Shown here piece after piece: positions 23,442 to 35,501 of a stretch of 64,000 bases of DNA (its first letter is position 1; each line of letters opens with the position of its first letter). This stretch comes from CAJBLF01 sp964504915. Its GTDB lineage: Bacteria > Patescibacteriota > Gracilibacteria > Absconditabacterales > Absconditicoccaceae. The stretch covers positions 62,001 through 126,000 of the forward strand of contig CAZDFH010000002.1 in the NCBI GenBank assembly GCA_964504915.1, given 5' to 3'. The notes beneath the pieces were generated by a model. The model had not been told where the DNA came from. It was given only the letters and a program-made list of their open reading frames with translations, and did no database searches. A program made the translations under genes and the position numbers.

Positions 23442-23489
23442 TGTCAAAAATAGCATTGATTTTGTCAAAGAGCTCTTGACAGCGTCAAG
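23442..23489. promoter_or_regulatory. Candidate LexA operator cluster
   Basis: TGTCAA-type half sites start at 23442, 23463 and 23483, about 20-21 bp (two helical turns) apart. TTGACA at 23476-23481 makes two overlapping palindromes: TGTCAA-N7-TTGACA (23463-23481) and CTTGAC-AGC-GTCAAG (23475-23489). They cover the -35 box of the lexA-like gene, which is the place expected for autorepression. The binding protein is inferred. Confidence 0.5.
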
Positions 23490-23503
23490 GAGATTGTTAT
23501 ACT
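23476..23503 (+). promoter_or_regulatory. Promoter of the lexA-like gene
   Basis: TTGACA (23476-23481), 16-bp spacer, TATACT (23498-23503), 32 bp upstream of the ATG. The -35 box lies inside the palindromes noted above. Confidence 0.7.
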
Positions 23504-23535
23504 GAGAACGAATTTATATTATAACATCTTTTCTC

Positions 23536-24156
23536 ATGTTTAATAAAGACCTCGATCCTATCCAGAAAGCGCTCATTGCTTTCTTCAAAAAGAATACTCA
23601 TCAAGAAAACATCACGCTGAGAGAGATCGCTGCAGCACTTGGGATTAACCATCCACAGACGATCTTGAACAAATTGAATCAGCTTGTCTTGAAATGATAT
23701 TTTGTCAAAGATGAATGAGGATATAAACTTATCAGAGAAACATTCGGTGATAGACTAAATGATGTTATCCAGCTCCCCATCTACGGTTTTGCTCAGTGTG
23801 GAAACAAAGGGAAAAAAGTATTGGAAGAATATACTCAGGAAAGAATTCCTGTCACGATGGCTATGCTCGGTGTCGGAGATGTGAGTACCTGTTTTTTTGT
23901 GAGAGCAAAAGGCAATAGTATGGAGCCCAAAATCCAAGACGGAGATCTCGTGTTGATCAAACAACAACCGTCATACGATCCCAGTGATTATGTTTTTGTC
24001 ATGCACAATAACCTACCGAAACTTAAGAAGATTTTGAAAAAAGACAACAAACTCTTCTTAGAGTCTGTAAATAGATTTTTTGATAATGTAGAAATAGATA
24101 AGTACGATGAGGCGAAGGTCGTAGGTGTAGTGAAAAAAGTCATTAAAAATATGTAG
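23536..24156 (+). CDS. lexA: LexA-like SOS repressor (S24 peptidase family)
   Basis: 206 residues. The N-terminal winged helix (about residues 10-70) includes LREIAAALGI and a recognition helix NHPQTILNKLNQL. The C-terminal S24 domain has a Cys-Gly candidate cleavage site (C88-G89 in FAQCGN), the catalytic Ser128 in GNSMEP followed by IQDGDLVLI, and a Lys near 162 in LPKLKK. LexA proteins cleave themselves when RecA filaments form, which derepresses SOS genes. The cleavage bond of classical LexA is Ala-Gly; Cys-Gly is seen in related repressors. The gene is divergent from recA, with palindromes over its own promoter. It could instead be a phage-type repressor, but no phage genes are nearby. 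Confidence 0.85.
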
Positions 24157-24159
24157 GTC

Positions 24160-25362
24160 TTAGGCTGCAGCTTGAAGTTGCTCTGGGGTAGATACAGGTG
24201 ATTGTTCTGGTGCATTTTCCGTACCAAATACATTCCCTTTTCATGAATAATCGAGATGAGCCACATAAAGATCTGACTGATGTTTTTGTTTTTTCACTCC
24301 ATCGAGCGTAATCACCTCTTCGTTTACTCATTTAGATCCACTAGACTGTACGATCGTTATTTGTCCACTTGCAAAATCTATTTTTTTGACAAGAGCAACG
24401 TGGTGAATACGATATGACTTTCCTTCTCTCGAGATATCAGTCAATCCTCCACCAGACCACTGATAGTCTTTTTTCATAGCATCTCGAAAGATTACATCAC
24501 CAGTAGCAATCTTTGCCAACTCTGGGGTCTTCTTGATTCCTCAGTCGGCTTCTTTTTCTAATTTTTGTGGAATAAGTTTCTTTTTTTTGAACATTGATCT
24601 AGCGTCCATGTCGACTATATTGCATCATGCCTTCATGATAATTGCAGTCACTAGTCATGAGCAATCAATTGCTCCATTTTCTAATTTCCTAGACCCCATT
24701 TTGTATTTTATCTTTTTATCTTTGTCCATCTTGAGCACAGCATCAATCGTCTGGGCAACTTTTTGCCTATTTGGTGCGTCCAAAGCCAGCTCCACTCCAG
24801 CACCTGTGGCCGCTCCTGCTCAAGCAGCAGTTAGCACAGGAGCTATATTTTTATTCTCCTCTTGAGGAATGTGTTGTTGCTGATTTTGTTTTACTGGTTC
24901 AGGAGTTTTGGTCTCTGTAGGATCTTCTCCGTTCTTGATTTGCTGTTTGAGGGTTTCTAATTTTTCTTCGTCATTTGACGAATCAGCGATGATTTTCTGC
25001 ATCCCATCTAGTTTTTTCGTATCATACATTCTCTGTAGTGTGTTTTTCTGCAGCACATTGAATTGATCGATCGTCTTTACTCCTGTTTTGACATTAGGCT
25101 CTCACTTAGCAAGAAGATAATTCTTGGCTGTCTTAAACATAGGATTGTAGGAAACTCCTAATGCGGGAGAGAATCAGATAAAGAATTTTTTATTGTTTTG
25201 ATCCAAAAATTTGAGGTAGAGGCTTGCCACCTTCGATTTGAGTTCATCTAGTTCTCCATTTACTTGCTGAGTATCAGGAGAGACTTGTTGCTTATCTCAG
25301 CCACCATCAGCAATCTTATCTGTCTTTGGAATGTCATTTTCTTTGATTGTTTCATTAGTCAT
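24160..25362 (-). CDS. NlpC/P60-type cell-wall hydrolase
   Basis: 400 residues. Residues about 1-190 are hydrophilic and coiled-coil-like with a Pro/Gln/Glu-rich linker (KTPEPVKQNQQQ). The C-terminal half has the NlpC/P60 pattern: AIDCSGLVTAI with Cys234 as nucleophile, then ATGDVIFRD and HHVALVKKI with His320/321. These enzymes cleave peptide cross-bridges of peptidoglycan or related amides. No signal peptide is visible, so export, if any, is by another route. It lies 24 bp downstream of the first giant protein on the same strand and is probably cotranscribed with both giants. Several TGA-Gly codons, including one in ADGGGDK. Confidence 0.8.
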
Positions 25363-25386
25363 GAGGGCAAGCATAAGGAATAAATA

Positions 25387-28300
25387 TTAACTGTTGATAT
25401 ATTGTATGAATTCTGATCTTACATCATTGTTGGCATTTAAAAGGCTTGGGAACTTAGCTTTGATTGTATCGTTGTCTAGAATCTGTGTATCTAATCCACT
25501 TTCGGACTTGTAAATTCCGTAACCCACTCCTGATCATATTCTGGATCAGAAATAGAAATCTTTGGTGCCAGGATATTTATAATGCATTCGATTTACCATA
25601 TTAGCGACAGAGATAAGCTCATTGAGATTTTTGAATGCAATATCTAGCCCCTTAATCTTTAATGTAGTGGGATCTATTTCGATAGACCTAGATCGACTAG
25701 TAAGCTTCTTTGTCTCTGGGTCGAAAAGCAATTCTCCCCTCTTGCCTTGTCGTACGACATTCGCTAGTGTAGTCTCTATTACATTGGAGACTGCTTTGGC
25801 TGCATTCATTGTCTGAGTATCTGTATCTGTCACTGGCATTATTTTTAATTCATCAAGTGATTTCTTTGTAATGTTTGCTCCCGTAATTTCTGGTGGCACA
25901 AAGAATTTCTTTTCATCTAAGTTGGATAACAGTAATTGTCTAACCTTCTGGACTCCACTAAGTTTTTGGATGGACTCGAGTATGGACATGGCATATTGTG
26001 CTGTATATATACCCTCAATAGCGAACGAGTCATTGAGTTTGAGCGTTTTTATCTCGAGGATTGTTTTTAGCACTTGCTTAGCTCATCGATATCATTTTGC
26101 TTGTTCATCAGCACTTGAAGACTTAACTAAATCTGCAATAGTCTTGCCAAAAACTTTCTCTGAAGCGACAACCTTGTAAAATATTTTTGATTCATCTTCT
26201 GTAAGCACTCCTGTAAGCAATGTCTTATTTTCTAGGTCGAAGAGTCATCTCTGCATCTTGTCCATTACGGACATCATATATGAATACCCATCGATATCAT
26301 TTGAATATTTATGGATAGAAACTTCACTTAGGATAGCCATATACATATTCTCGAAGTAATCATGGTAGACTTGGTACTGCGCCTTGAGCATATCATTGAC
26401 AGCGATAGTAGGGTCACATGATAATAGATTTTTCTTCAATCTTTCTCGTTCCTTCCACTTTTTACTGAGGAGTATTTCAAAATCCTTTGGTAGATCTAGC
26501 TCATCCTCGTGAGTGGCCGTTCATTGAATATTTCTTAGCTCCTCTAATCTTGCATGTGCTTCATCTACATATTCGATATATTTTTTCTCCTCTGGTGTAA
26601 AATCTTCACGCATATTACTGACAAATTCTTTGGATACTGGGGTCTTCGTGGATGAAAAATCAAGTGGCATATCTACATATGCTTTATTGCCACAGGCAAT
26701 CAGTGTATCATTTCTCCATGTGAAAAGAAATTTGGAGAGATCACCTATCCCTGCTTTTTTCGCTTTGATAATAAGATAATATGGCATCTCTACATATCAT
26801 GGCCCGTCTGCACTAACGTTTTTCTGTATTCCCTGTCTGACAAAATCGACGATTTCTTGCTCCGTATTTTTTTTAATCTCTGGTCATCTAAAGCCTCTTT
26901 CTTCCTCGACAATTTTTTTGAATCTTGTCCAAAATTCCACATTCATCTCGTTATCCATATTTTCTGTCGGTGTGTCAATTGCTGTGGCGTCATTTCTGAA
27001 TCCCCAGATATCTATAACAGCGATGGGGTTGGGAACCAATGCTTGCAGGGCGATATTTTGTCGGCTCGTAGCATTGATAAGTGATTTCATGATATCTTGT
27101 GTAGTGGCTTTGGGATCATCGAAGATATCCAAATCGAATCATTGATCTATCGCTCGATCATTATTGATAAACCGTTTACCATCATAATATATTCCTGTAG
27201 CATTTCATTTCCCTGGAGCATAAAAATTCATCAGTTGCATCATATCGTTTGCTCCTGTATATCCATGTACTTCCTTGGCTAATCTATACAGAACATTTTG
27301 TCCTATACTATCAGATACCTCTATATTTGACTGTTCTCTCGTAATTAATGCGTCACCCACGAAGTATGCCCTCACTTCCGTAGATCCAAACGCCGATGGT
27401 GTATCCACATGGTCAATGTCTTTCAGAAAAGATTCTACGTAGTTGTAATCCACATCCAAGAAGTTGAGCTGCAAAGCACTCATTTGTTCTGCTGGTGTAC
27501 CGAGACTAAGCAACTGATAAAACCTTTTGATATAGTCTGCGTGCTTTTGCATAGTAGTTTGCTCATCTATCGAAAGTGTCTCAGTTTCAGTTTCTGCATC
27601 TGCCACTAGCTCCTCGGATGGAGTTTCTTCCGAAACGGTAGACACATCTTCAGGAGAAGGTGTAATAGCTGCTGTTTCATTAGGTGCGGAAGCTTTGTTT
27701 ATGTTTCCCCGATAGACGCTACCCTGATAAAGTTCTATAAATCTTGTCCTATTGGACTGAGAAATAGTTTTGAGTTTCTCAAATAATTTCGGATCTTCTT
27801 GCTGGAGTTTTTCTCCGTATGCTTGTATGTATTCGTTCACGGATTTGTTTTCAAACCCTGTAATATATTGGTCTGACGATTGATCTGCCTTGAGGTAATA
27901 TACTTTGGATTGTGCTACAACGTTGTCTATGAAGCTAAGTCCTTGAGCTCCTTTCATCGCCTGAGCAAATGATTGTATCTGCTGAGGGTCTCCATTTTCA
28001 TACATGTATTGTCTGATATATTCTAATCTTTTATTTATAATACTTGTAATTTTTTGGGTCTGCTCCGCGTATTCTGTGGCTTTGTCTGCTGGTAATCAGC
28101 GCGTAAACTCAGCTTCAGGCCTACCACTATTCTGCCACTGTTGTAACAAAGGATAGCCTCCTGCCTCCAGTTCTTCTTGCCAAAGCAAAGCACTCCATGC
28201 ATCTTGGACCATTTCTATAGATTGACCATTTTCTTTTCTCTGGAGTGCAATATCAGATCTAATATTCTGATGTCGACCAAAAGATTCGGCCGATGCCGTC

Positions 28301-29634
28301 TGAATAATTGCCTGCTTGATTTCTGTCTTATATTTTCTTTTGTAATCTTCTTGATTCTGAGCATAGAAATCTACGTTCTCATAATATGATTCCACTATCT
28401 GATACACTCCAGCTACTGTAGCTCCTACAGCGAATCAGACAATAGTTCCAAATCCAGGGATTACACTACCAATCGCTGTCGATGTAGCCAAGATACTTAC
28501 CGCGATACTCAGAGCAGCTCATCCTATTCATATTCGTAGCTGTGCATTTGCCTTATTTTTCATACATTCCCCTCTTATTTCATTAATCTTTTTAATTTCG
28601 TCTGCTTGATTCATCGTCTCTTCATACATCCAGACGTCCATCCCGAGTGCAATGACATCAAGTAAGGCCACGCCTCTGATTCATTTCATTACTGCTTTGA
28701 GGCCCCTGGCTTGCGTCAGACAATGAGACATCCCTTTAAACTCATCAAGTGTTTTGGCACTCTTTAAGCACTGGACTGTTTCATCACTCAGTTCGCCGAC
28801 ATTGAGTATTTTTTTGATCTGCGTAAGATCTTGTGTGGCACTAATTTCCTTAAATGCCTCTTCGGTCACTCCCATGAGTGCAGTCGCCTGACTGGGCTTG
28901 ATGGATTTGATGACTGAATAAGGAAGTTTTTCTCCGAGCTTGGACCAGGTAGCGAAGGCTGAAACTGCTCCGTCATCTAACCCTTTGGCAGCTTGCTCAA
29001 ATACTTTCACTGACTTTCTGAGATTGCGTTGCATGAGCTTAGTGAGCTTAGGATTTCTCGCTCGCACATCCATTTTCTGAGATAACTCGGAAAATTGTCC
29101 TTTCATATTGCCAAACATCGTCTCTGCATTTTTAGCTTCGATAGTAGTCTCTTTGACGGATGCTTCAAAAAGATTTTTTACTGACTTAGGGTTTCTTGCA
29201 TCTATCCAATTATGAATCTTGTACGTCCCAAGCACCGTCCCTCCACCTATAGCTCATGTCACTACTCCATCTTTGACAGCAGATCTATTGCCTCATTCAG
29301 CAACTGCAGTCAGCGTCTGTGATTCTGAAGACAACTTTTCTAGCTCTTCTACTGTCTGTGCTGTAGTGATATCTTGGTTTTTATCTTTGATAAATAAGAA
29401 TAATTTTTGTGCGATAGCGGGATCTGCATAGAGAAATTTTTTCTCTTCATCAGTGAGTGGTAGATCATCGATAGAATTACCCAATGGTTCGGTAGACAAG
29501 ATCAGGCTTTCCACTTTATCTTGGAAACGAGAAAAAATATTCGCTTGGATATCTGTGAGCTCAGTCTTAAATGACTCCACATATTTTTCAGCGAGTTTTG
29601 CCTTCTCTTGTTGTATCACTTCGATACCTGTCAT
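25387..29634 (-). CDS. Giant helical membrane-associated protein 1 (1,415 aa)
   Basis: One uninterrupted frame when TGA is Gly. I do not recognise the family. It is mostly long amphipathic helices. Hydrophobic patches are visible at about residues 115-140 (VVTGAIGGGTVLGTY), 315-345, and 365-405 (ALSIAVSILATSTAIGSVIP, then GFGTIVGFAVGATVAGVY), which could be membrane-inserting hairpins. An acidic Thr/Pro/Glu-rich linker lies near residues 650-700 (EETPSEELVADAETETE). No enzyme motif was seen. It resembles giant protein 2 in having repeated stretches of the form ...F..I...........L. It starts 25 bp after giant 2, so they are translated from one operon together with the NlpC/P60 gene. A structural or secreted effector-like role is possible but unproven. 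Confidence 0.7.
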
Positions 29635-29659
29635 ACTACTCTTTGGGAGTTAAATAAAA

Positions 29660-32600
29660 CTATACTGCTACTCTTCTTAGCACGTTAAATACACTCTTGA
29701 GTGCTTTCATAATCTCTGGCAATTCCTTAGTCACCTCTAGCTTGCTGATGACTCTCAATCACTTGATCAGCTCATCGCCTTCTAAGAGATTCTCTGCTAC
29801 GCCCAGCATTTTCTTCTGCTCTTTGACAGCATTTACCAAGTCATCAAGACTGGAACTTATGATAGCTTTCTCTACATTACTACGTGGTTTACTGTACTCC
29901 AGAAGCTCGACTATATGTGGCACTTTCAATCCCTTTATTTCCAATGATTTGAATAATTTCATTTCCGCTTCGGGAAGTTCATGTAATGTGCTTTCAAACT
30001 TAGTGAGCCTATTGATTTGTCTCTCATAGAAGCTGACCAATGCTTGTGGTTGTTTTCCTGCACTGTTTTTTGGTATCAAGCTTTTTCTTGTCTTGAGGGA
30101 TGCTATTCCCTCCTCAATAGACTTGGACATCGCTTTCTGCTCTGATGTGAGATTGCTAGCGATATTGATTCACTTATTCTGGAGAATCCCTTTGCATCTT
30201 GCAATACTTGCTGCATCTACATCAGATGTAGTATGTATTTCTTTTGCGAGTGCTTTGGTCATGCGTGAAATATCTGATTTGTCAGATATATTTTTGAATC
30301 CTTCCATAATCTCTGCATCAGCGAATAATTTCTGTGCCTTCTCCCAATCTTTCATGGATAATTTTTTTAGCATGCTATATCCTACCTCTTGAGCATTCTT
30401 AGACTTCCCTTTGAGCATTTCATAAAGGGGAAACATTTTGTCTATTCATGGTTTCATATTTAATTTTTTCGTTCCTGTAACGAGTCGCCCCTCTTTGGTC
30501 ATCATTTGGTCTATAACACCATATCTTTTGTTGCCTAGGAGATCCTGCATCATTGCGAATTCCTTCTCCAAACCTCACGCATGTTCCATGTGCAATACCG
30601 TTTCCATAAATGCAGTCTCCGCATTTGTAGTGACTTTTGATTGCATCTTAAATAATTCAAATGCTGTCTTTGATGGCATGCCACGATAGAGTCATTCCAA
30701 TATTGCATCTGGTGTCCTGTATAGTCTCAATGCCTTCTCCATCATCCATGGGCTCATCACTTTTGATAGGCCAACTTGCATATACGGCCCTGTAGCCTTC
30801 TTGATATAATGTGCAGGCAAACCTATAGGTCGGAACATTAGTTTGATTCCAAACTTTTTGTACTTAGTGAAGAGTAATGGCACCCCAGCAAACTGGCTCA
30901 GCAATACTGCTCATCACGCCATTATACCAAATCACTTTCCTACCTTACCATTACCAATATCGTTTCGTCATTCGATAACCATACTCACTCCTGTCCATGG
31001 TGCTGTAGCAAATCATGTTATCACATTTACCAACGACCATCCTACATGCAGCCATTTATTTCAGTTCTCATCTTGTGATTCGTAGACACCGGCCGTAGTG
31101 ATAGTCAATTCTTTGAGCTGTGCATAATATTTGTCGATGTTATTTTTTATGGTAACCTTGTCTGGATTGGCTTTCATTTTAGCAAATTCTGCTTTGTATT
31201 GTTCGAGAAGTTCTTTGAATCATCAGTGATCCATGATTTTTTCTTTTACTGCAGCCTCATCCCCTACACCAAAAATTTCTAACAAATGGGCTGACGGAAT
31301 AATTTTCGTCAATCATTTAAAGAACGAATCTCCCATTTCTGATTTGGCATTATTGGACATAGCATCTAATGCCTTACCAGGGTCCTTGTCCAATAAATTT
31401 AATTTTTCTTGTCTTGCTTTATTGAGATCGTCTAAATTTTTCTTGATGCCTGGGCTGTATTTTACGATTGTCTCTGTCGTGAATCACAATCCAGCGATGT
31501 CTCTGATTTTCTTATTTCTAAAATCGCTTACTCTCATCGACTCTACTTCTACGTCACCTATCTTATATTCTTCTGGATGTTCGCTCACGTTCTTTATTAA
31601 TTTCTTGATAGATTCTGGATCTTTGTCATAATCTTCCGCTTCTCGCTCATCATCTGATGATTTCTTATATAGCGTAGCTCACGAAAGGAATAATTTTTCT
31701 GCTCTCTGTCATAGGTAGGTGTTCTCTGCATAATCAAGATATGCCATGGTCTTAAACATCTTCCTGTACAGCAAATGTACTTCGTCGAGATTGTTTTTGC
31801 CTGTCAGGAAATCTTGTATTTTCTTTTCTATACCTTCTTTGGTCTTTTCTCAAATAACATTTGGTAGTCAAACGATACCCAATGTAGAATTGATCATAAG
31901 TGCAGTGAGATTGCTCGTTCCTTTGACTAGATATTCAGAGAATCCTTTCACTATCTCATTTGCATCACCGTAAGCTCCCACTTTGAATAATCCACTTTCT
32001 GAATCCATAGCACCAATATTCTCAAACGTGTTATCTAAGACATGAGGGATTACCCCTGCATATTTATCTTGACCTGCTCACAATTTCTCACTCACCAATT
32101 CTGCTGGGATAGTTTTCCCACCATCAAACGAATAGACATAATCATAAAAATCGTTTACATTATTTCCAACTTTATTGAGCGATTCTTTGGTTGCTTCTGG
32201 TATTGCATTGAAACTTTCCACCCCATTTTGGGTATCTCTTAGGAGCCCTGGAATTTCTGTGTCTTTTCCCTCATTTGGCTCTTTTTTGCGGAACTGATTG
32301 TATAACCATCTAATTCCGAAGAACCCAGCGACTCAGATTCACGCCCATTTCAACACTTTCCCAAATCCATGATTTCGGAATCACTTCTTTTCTTCTCCCT
32401 CGGCTCCTTCCGTTTTTTTCTTTTTCTTAAACCAGCCAGCTATCCAGCCGATAAGCAAAGCTCCGCCTACGACTCCTCATGCGATGAGTAATGGTTTTTT
32501 ATGCTCTACCGCCCAGTCTTTTGATTTTTCCCATCGGTTTTTCTTCTCTATGGTAATTTTGATTGCTTTGATTTCTGCTTCAAATCTATCCAACTCGCCA

Positions 32601-32959
32601 GTGTCTGCTGTCTCACCTAGGCTTCACTTCAATTCTTCGAGTTCCTCTTTTGTCTCCTTGATAAGCTTCAGTAGCTCTTGTCTCTTGGACTCTAACCTTT
32701 TTTCTTCGTTAACGATATCTAGCTGCTGTTGGTCTAGGATTTCCTTACTCAAGACATTTTTATTTTTTTCAAAATCGACTCTCTTTGCATTGAGTGCCTC
32801 GGCATCTTTTTTGAGTGAAGCAATATCTGTCTTGATTCTATCGACTCAAGATGTGGCTTCTGGAATTAACTTTTTTAGATTCTGAATTTCTGGATTTGGG
32901 GTTACCTCTTCCTGAATATTCGGATTCTTTTTTTCTGGATTTTGATCTCCTGGGACCAT
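29660..32959 (-). CDS. Giant helical membrane protein 2 (1,099 aa)
   Basis: First gene of the probable operon with giant 1 and the NlpC/P60 gene. Frame checked through the TGA-dense part (30.9-32.3 kb): only TGA interrupts it, no TAA or TAG. Residues about 15-130 form a coiled coil (ETKEELEELK-type heptads). Two membrane segments follow: LLIAGGVVGGALLIGWIAGW near 152-172, and WAGIGVAGFFGIRWLY near 203-220, with a Lys-rich loop between them. A further hydrophobic pair lies near 635-700 (GIMAGGAVLLSQFAGVPLL). The C-terminal 350 residues are all helical with repeats such as MEGFKNISDKSDISRMTKAL. No family recognised. The start is the ATG giving MVPGDQNPEKK; no alternative upstream. Confidence 0.7.
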
Positions 32960-33098
32960 GGTGAATGATGAAGTGTTAAAATGCCGAAATGATAAATGAA
33001 TTTGTTTTTATCTTTTTATCGTGATCCCACAGTTCCGTGGGAGAACTTTAATCAATTTATCATTACATAACAAGTATATTCCAAACTCGCCTTTTTTA

Positions 33099-33128
33099 CA
33101 AAAAAAATACCCCCCGACAGGGAGTATT
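33099..33128 (-). terminator. Intrinsic terminator downstream of sufS
   Basis: On the minus strand, AATACTCCC and GGGGGTATT form a stem with one mismatch, followed by eight T. It lies about 180 bp past the sufS stop, beyond the 10-bp repeat array, so that array would be transcribed as a 3' UTR. Confidence 0.65.
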
Positions 33129-33200
33129 GATTGACGTATTTGCTTAAATATATATAATAATTGTTTTGCCAACAAAATCAGCATCTATATGCGTAATTAC

Positions 33201-33290
33201 CCATTGTTACAAATTGTTACAAATTGTCACAAATAGTCGCAAGTTGTTACAAATTGTAACCATTTGAGACCATCTGAAACCATTTGGGAC
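33201..33290. repeat. Nine tandem 10-bp repeats in perfect register
   Basis: Nine consecutive decamers: six of the type AAATTGTTAC (variants GTCAC, GTCGC, GTAAC), then three of the type CATTTGAGAC (variants GAAAC, GGGAC). The period is exactly 10 bp. Related decamers lie at 35502-35617. Confidence 0.85.
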
Positions 33291-33308
33291 ACGAGCGTAG
33301 CGAGTTTT

Positions 33309-34517
33309 CTATTTTACCATTTTGGTCAATTCCGTGAAAAATGCGTCGATATCTGCTCTATCGTTGTACACATACAGACTCATTCTGCAGGTTCAGGCTT
33401 TCTTGATAAATTTGTGTAAGGGATACGCACAATGTCATCCACAACGTACACAGATATTTTTGAGCGCGAATTTTTCTCCGACTACGGTGTTGTTTCTCAG
33501 TTTTGTGAGTACAAAAGAAAATACGCCGACTCTTTTGGTCACATCATAAGGTCAGACGAGTTCTAGCTTTTTGAGCTTTTCTAATGCGTTAAATTTGGCT
33601 AATGCGTATTTAGTCTGTTCTTGTTCGTGAGCTCGGATTTTGTCCATACCTCAGATTTTGTCGATGTATTCGATTGCTTTGAGGAGACTTACTGCGCCGA
33701 TGATATTTGGCGTCCCTGCTTCAAACTTTTCTACCGTGGATGATGTGGAATAATCATTTACATCGACATCATTGATAGCTCCTCCACCGGAAATCAATGG
33801 CTCCAATCTTTTGATCCATTCTTTTTGGAGATATGCTACTCCTAGTCCTGTATATGCCATCATCTTGTGTGCAGTGAAGACGAAGCAATCACAACCTATC
33901 TTGGCTACGTCTACGGAAAAATTGGGAACGGACTGCGAACCGTCTACCAAGAAAAATGTATCTGGTCTCAAATGTTGTTTGATCTTCTCGACATCGTAAA
34001 TCACACCCGTCACGTTGGATACTTGTGAACACGCTACGACTTTCACTTTCTTATCATATTTTTTATTGAAATCTTGTCGATCTATCGTGTAATCTTTTCG
34101 GATATTGATAAATTTTACGGTAAATCCATATTCTGATGCCAGACTTTGTCGAGGGACAATCGTCGCATGATGATCTCGTATTCCGACTAAAACGACGTCT
34201 CATTTCTTGAGAAATCTTGATTTACACAGTGACTGTGCAATGAGATTGACCGCATAATTTGCGTTGTAGGTATAGATGATTTCACTGGCTTTGACATTGA
34301 TAAACTTAGCCACCTTCTCTTTGGACTGGTGGTACAATGTTTCCGCTTGCTCGGAGATTGGATACAGTCATCTATGGATATTGGCATACGATGTAGCGAC
34401 AAATTCACTCACCCCATCGATGACATACTTTGGCTTCTGTGTCGAAGCGGCATTATCTAGGTATACCAATCCTTTGTTCTTGGCGAAAATCGGGAAATCC
34501 TTTCTTACATTAGCCAT
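33309..34517 (-). CDS. sufS: Cysteine desulfurase, SufS type
   Basis: 402 residues, a PLP-dependent class V aminotransferase fold that takes sulfur from cysteine for Fe-S clusters and thiolation. Motifs: LDNAASTQKP near the start, ANIHRGLYPIS, a DHHAT-type histidine pair, VDGSQSVPNF, and the PLP lysine Lys218 in TAHKM. The active-site loop RCGGHCAYPL has the nucleophile Cys363 and matches the SufS RxGxHCAxP pattern. Gly in that loop, in IHRGLY and in KKGDVVLVG is TGA. No SufU/SufE or other suf gene is adjacent. The stop is TAG. Confidence 0.92.
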
Positions 34518-34570
34518 GTTAGCAATAGATAGAATAAAATGAGTCCTTAAAGTCTTAAAGTCCTTAAAGT

Positions 34571-35437
34571 CTATTTTTTAACAATTAATTTATCCAGTTC
34601 CAAACTTCATAAATCGATTTCTGTGAGTGATTTGAAATCAGCATAATATTTTTTGAGTAATTGATAATTTCTAATTTGGGTAGGGATATCTGTGAGATTA
34701 TTGATATACACTTGTTTTCCATCGATAAATACAATCGTCCTTTCTCCCCCAGGCAAATATTCTATATGATGTAGATTGGGGAATCATTGGTAGAGTAATC
34801 CAAATTGCTGGATAAGATCGTCTGCTGATTGACGGTAGAAGAATCCAGTCATGGATACTAAACCACTAAAGTACCCTGGCATATAGACAACGAGTTTTAC
34901 ATCTTTCCCCAATGTGTTTCAGGAATAAATAGAGAATATATGTCCACGAAAGACACCAAATTTGAGATCTTGATTTTTGATAATCATCTCTGGTTGATTG
35001 AAGATGATATCGACTTTGATAGTATTGGATGTGGTTAAAGTAAATACAAGATCTTTGAGGAAGGGATATTGTTCTTGTAGTCATGCTAAAATAGTATTTT
35101 TATTTAGACGCACGACGTTGAAGTTTTCTTGTTTCATTTGATTGGAAATGGCTTTGTAGAGATATGGATCATCATACATAGCAATATCTCACGAAGTGAA
35201 ATTAACGTGAGCAATAGTATACTCTTTAGCGAACAAGGTGCTTTTGAGTAAGAGAAATCCACCATACACCACTGCGAATAAGATGAGAATGATTCGTAAT
35301 ATTTTGAGCGAACGACGACGTGATTTACTCTGTTTATCTCCACCTAGGTATGCACTTTTGATTCTACTTTCTTTTCCTGAAGCAATTCTAGATCTTTTTA
35401 TTTTGCTGATAGGTCTGGAAACGACGAATTTTATCAT
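34571..35437 (-). CDS. ftsQ: FtsQ/DivIB-like cell division protein (POTRA domain)
   Basis: 288 residues with the FtsQ plan: a basic cytoplasmic N-terminus (about 1-45, rich in Lys/Arg/Ser), one membrane segment (LKILRIILILFAVVYGGFLL), then an exterior POTRA-like region beginning YTIAHVNFTGDI and a beta domain with FPNLHHIEYLPGGERTIVF. FtsQ scaffolds the divisome by linking FtsB/FtsL. Sequence conservation is weak, so this rests on topology, length and the POTRA-like start. It is 53 bp upstream of sufS on the same strand. Upstream lies the second cluster of 10-bp repeats. Alternative: another single-pass POTRA protein. Confidence 0.65.
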
Positions 35438-35501
35438 GGGCTACGAATGACGGTAAAATTGCTTATACAAACTTATTTATATAACGAATGAATACATATC
35501 A

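Larger units (their letters stand above)
23086..23535. other. 450-bp recA/lexA intergenic regulatory region
   Basis: No gene was found. On the recA side are GTAAC repeats with 10-bp spacing (GTAACATATT GTAACATAT, then GTAAC again at about 23154). On the lexA side are phased TGTCAA motifs, overlapping palindromes and a promoter. The middle part is AT-rich with nothing recognisable. Confidence 0.6.
32960..33308. other. 349-bp intergenic region with three repeat signals
   Basis: No gene. It holds a CCCAC-AGTTCC-GTGGG hairpin (33025-33042), the sufS terminator (33099-33128) and nine 10-bp repeats (33201-33290). The remainder is AT-rich. Confidence 0.6.

Noticed and set aside
23536..24156. Prophage repressor
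   Set aside because: It has an S24 domain, but no phage structural, integrase or lysis genes lie nearby and it is paired with recA.
33201..33290. Possible CRISPR array
   Set aside because: Units are 10 bp with no spacers, far too short for CRISPR repeats, and no cas gene is present.
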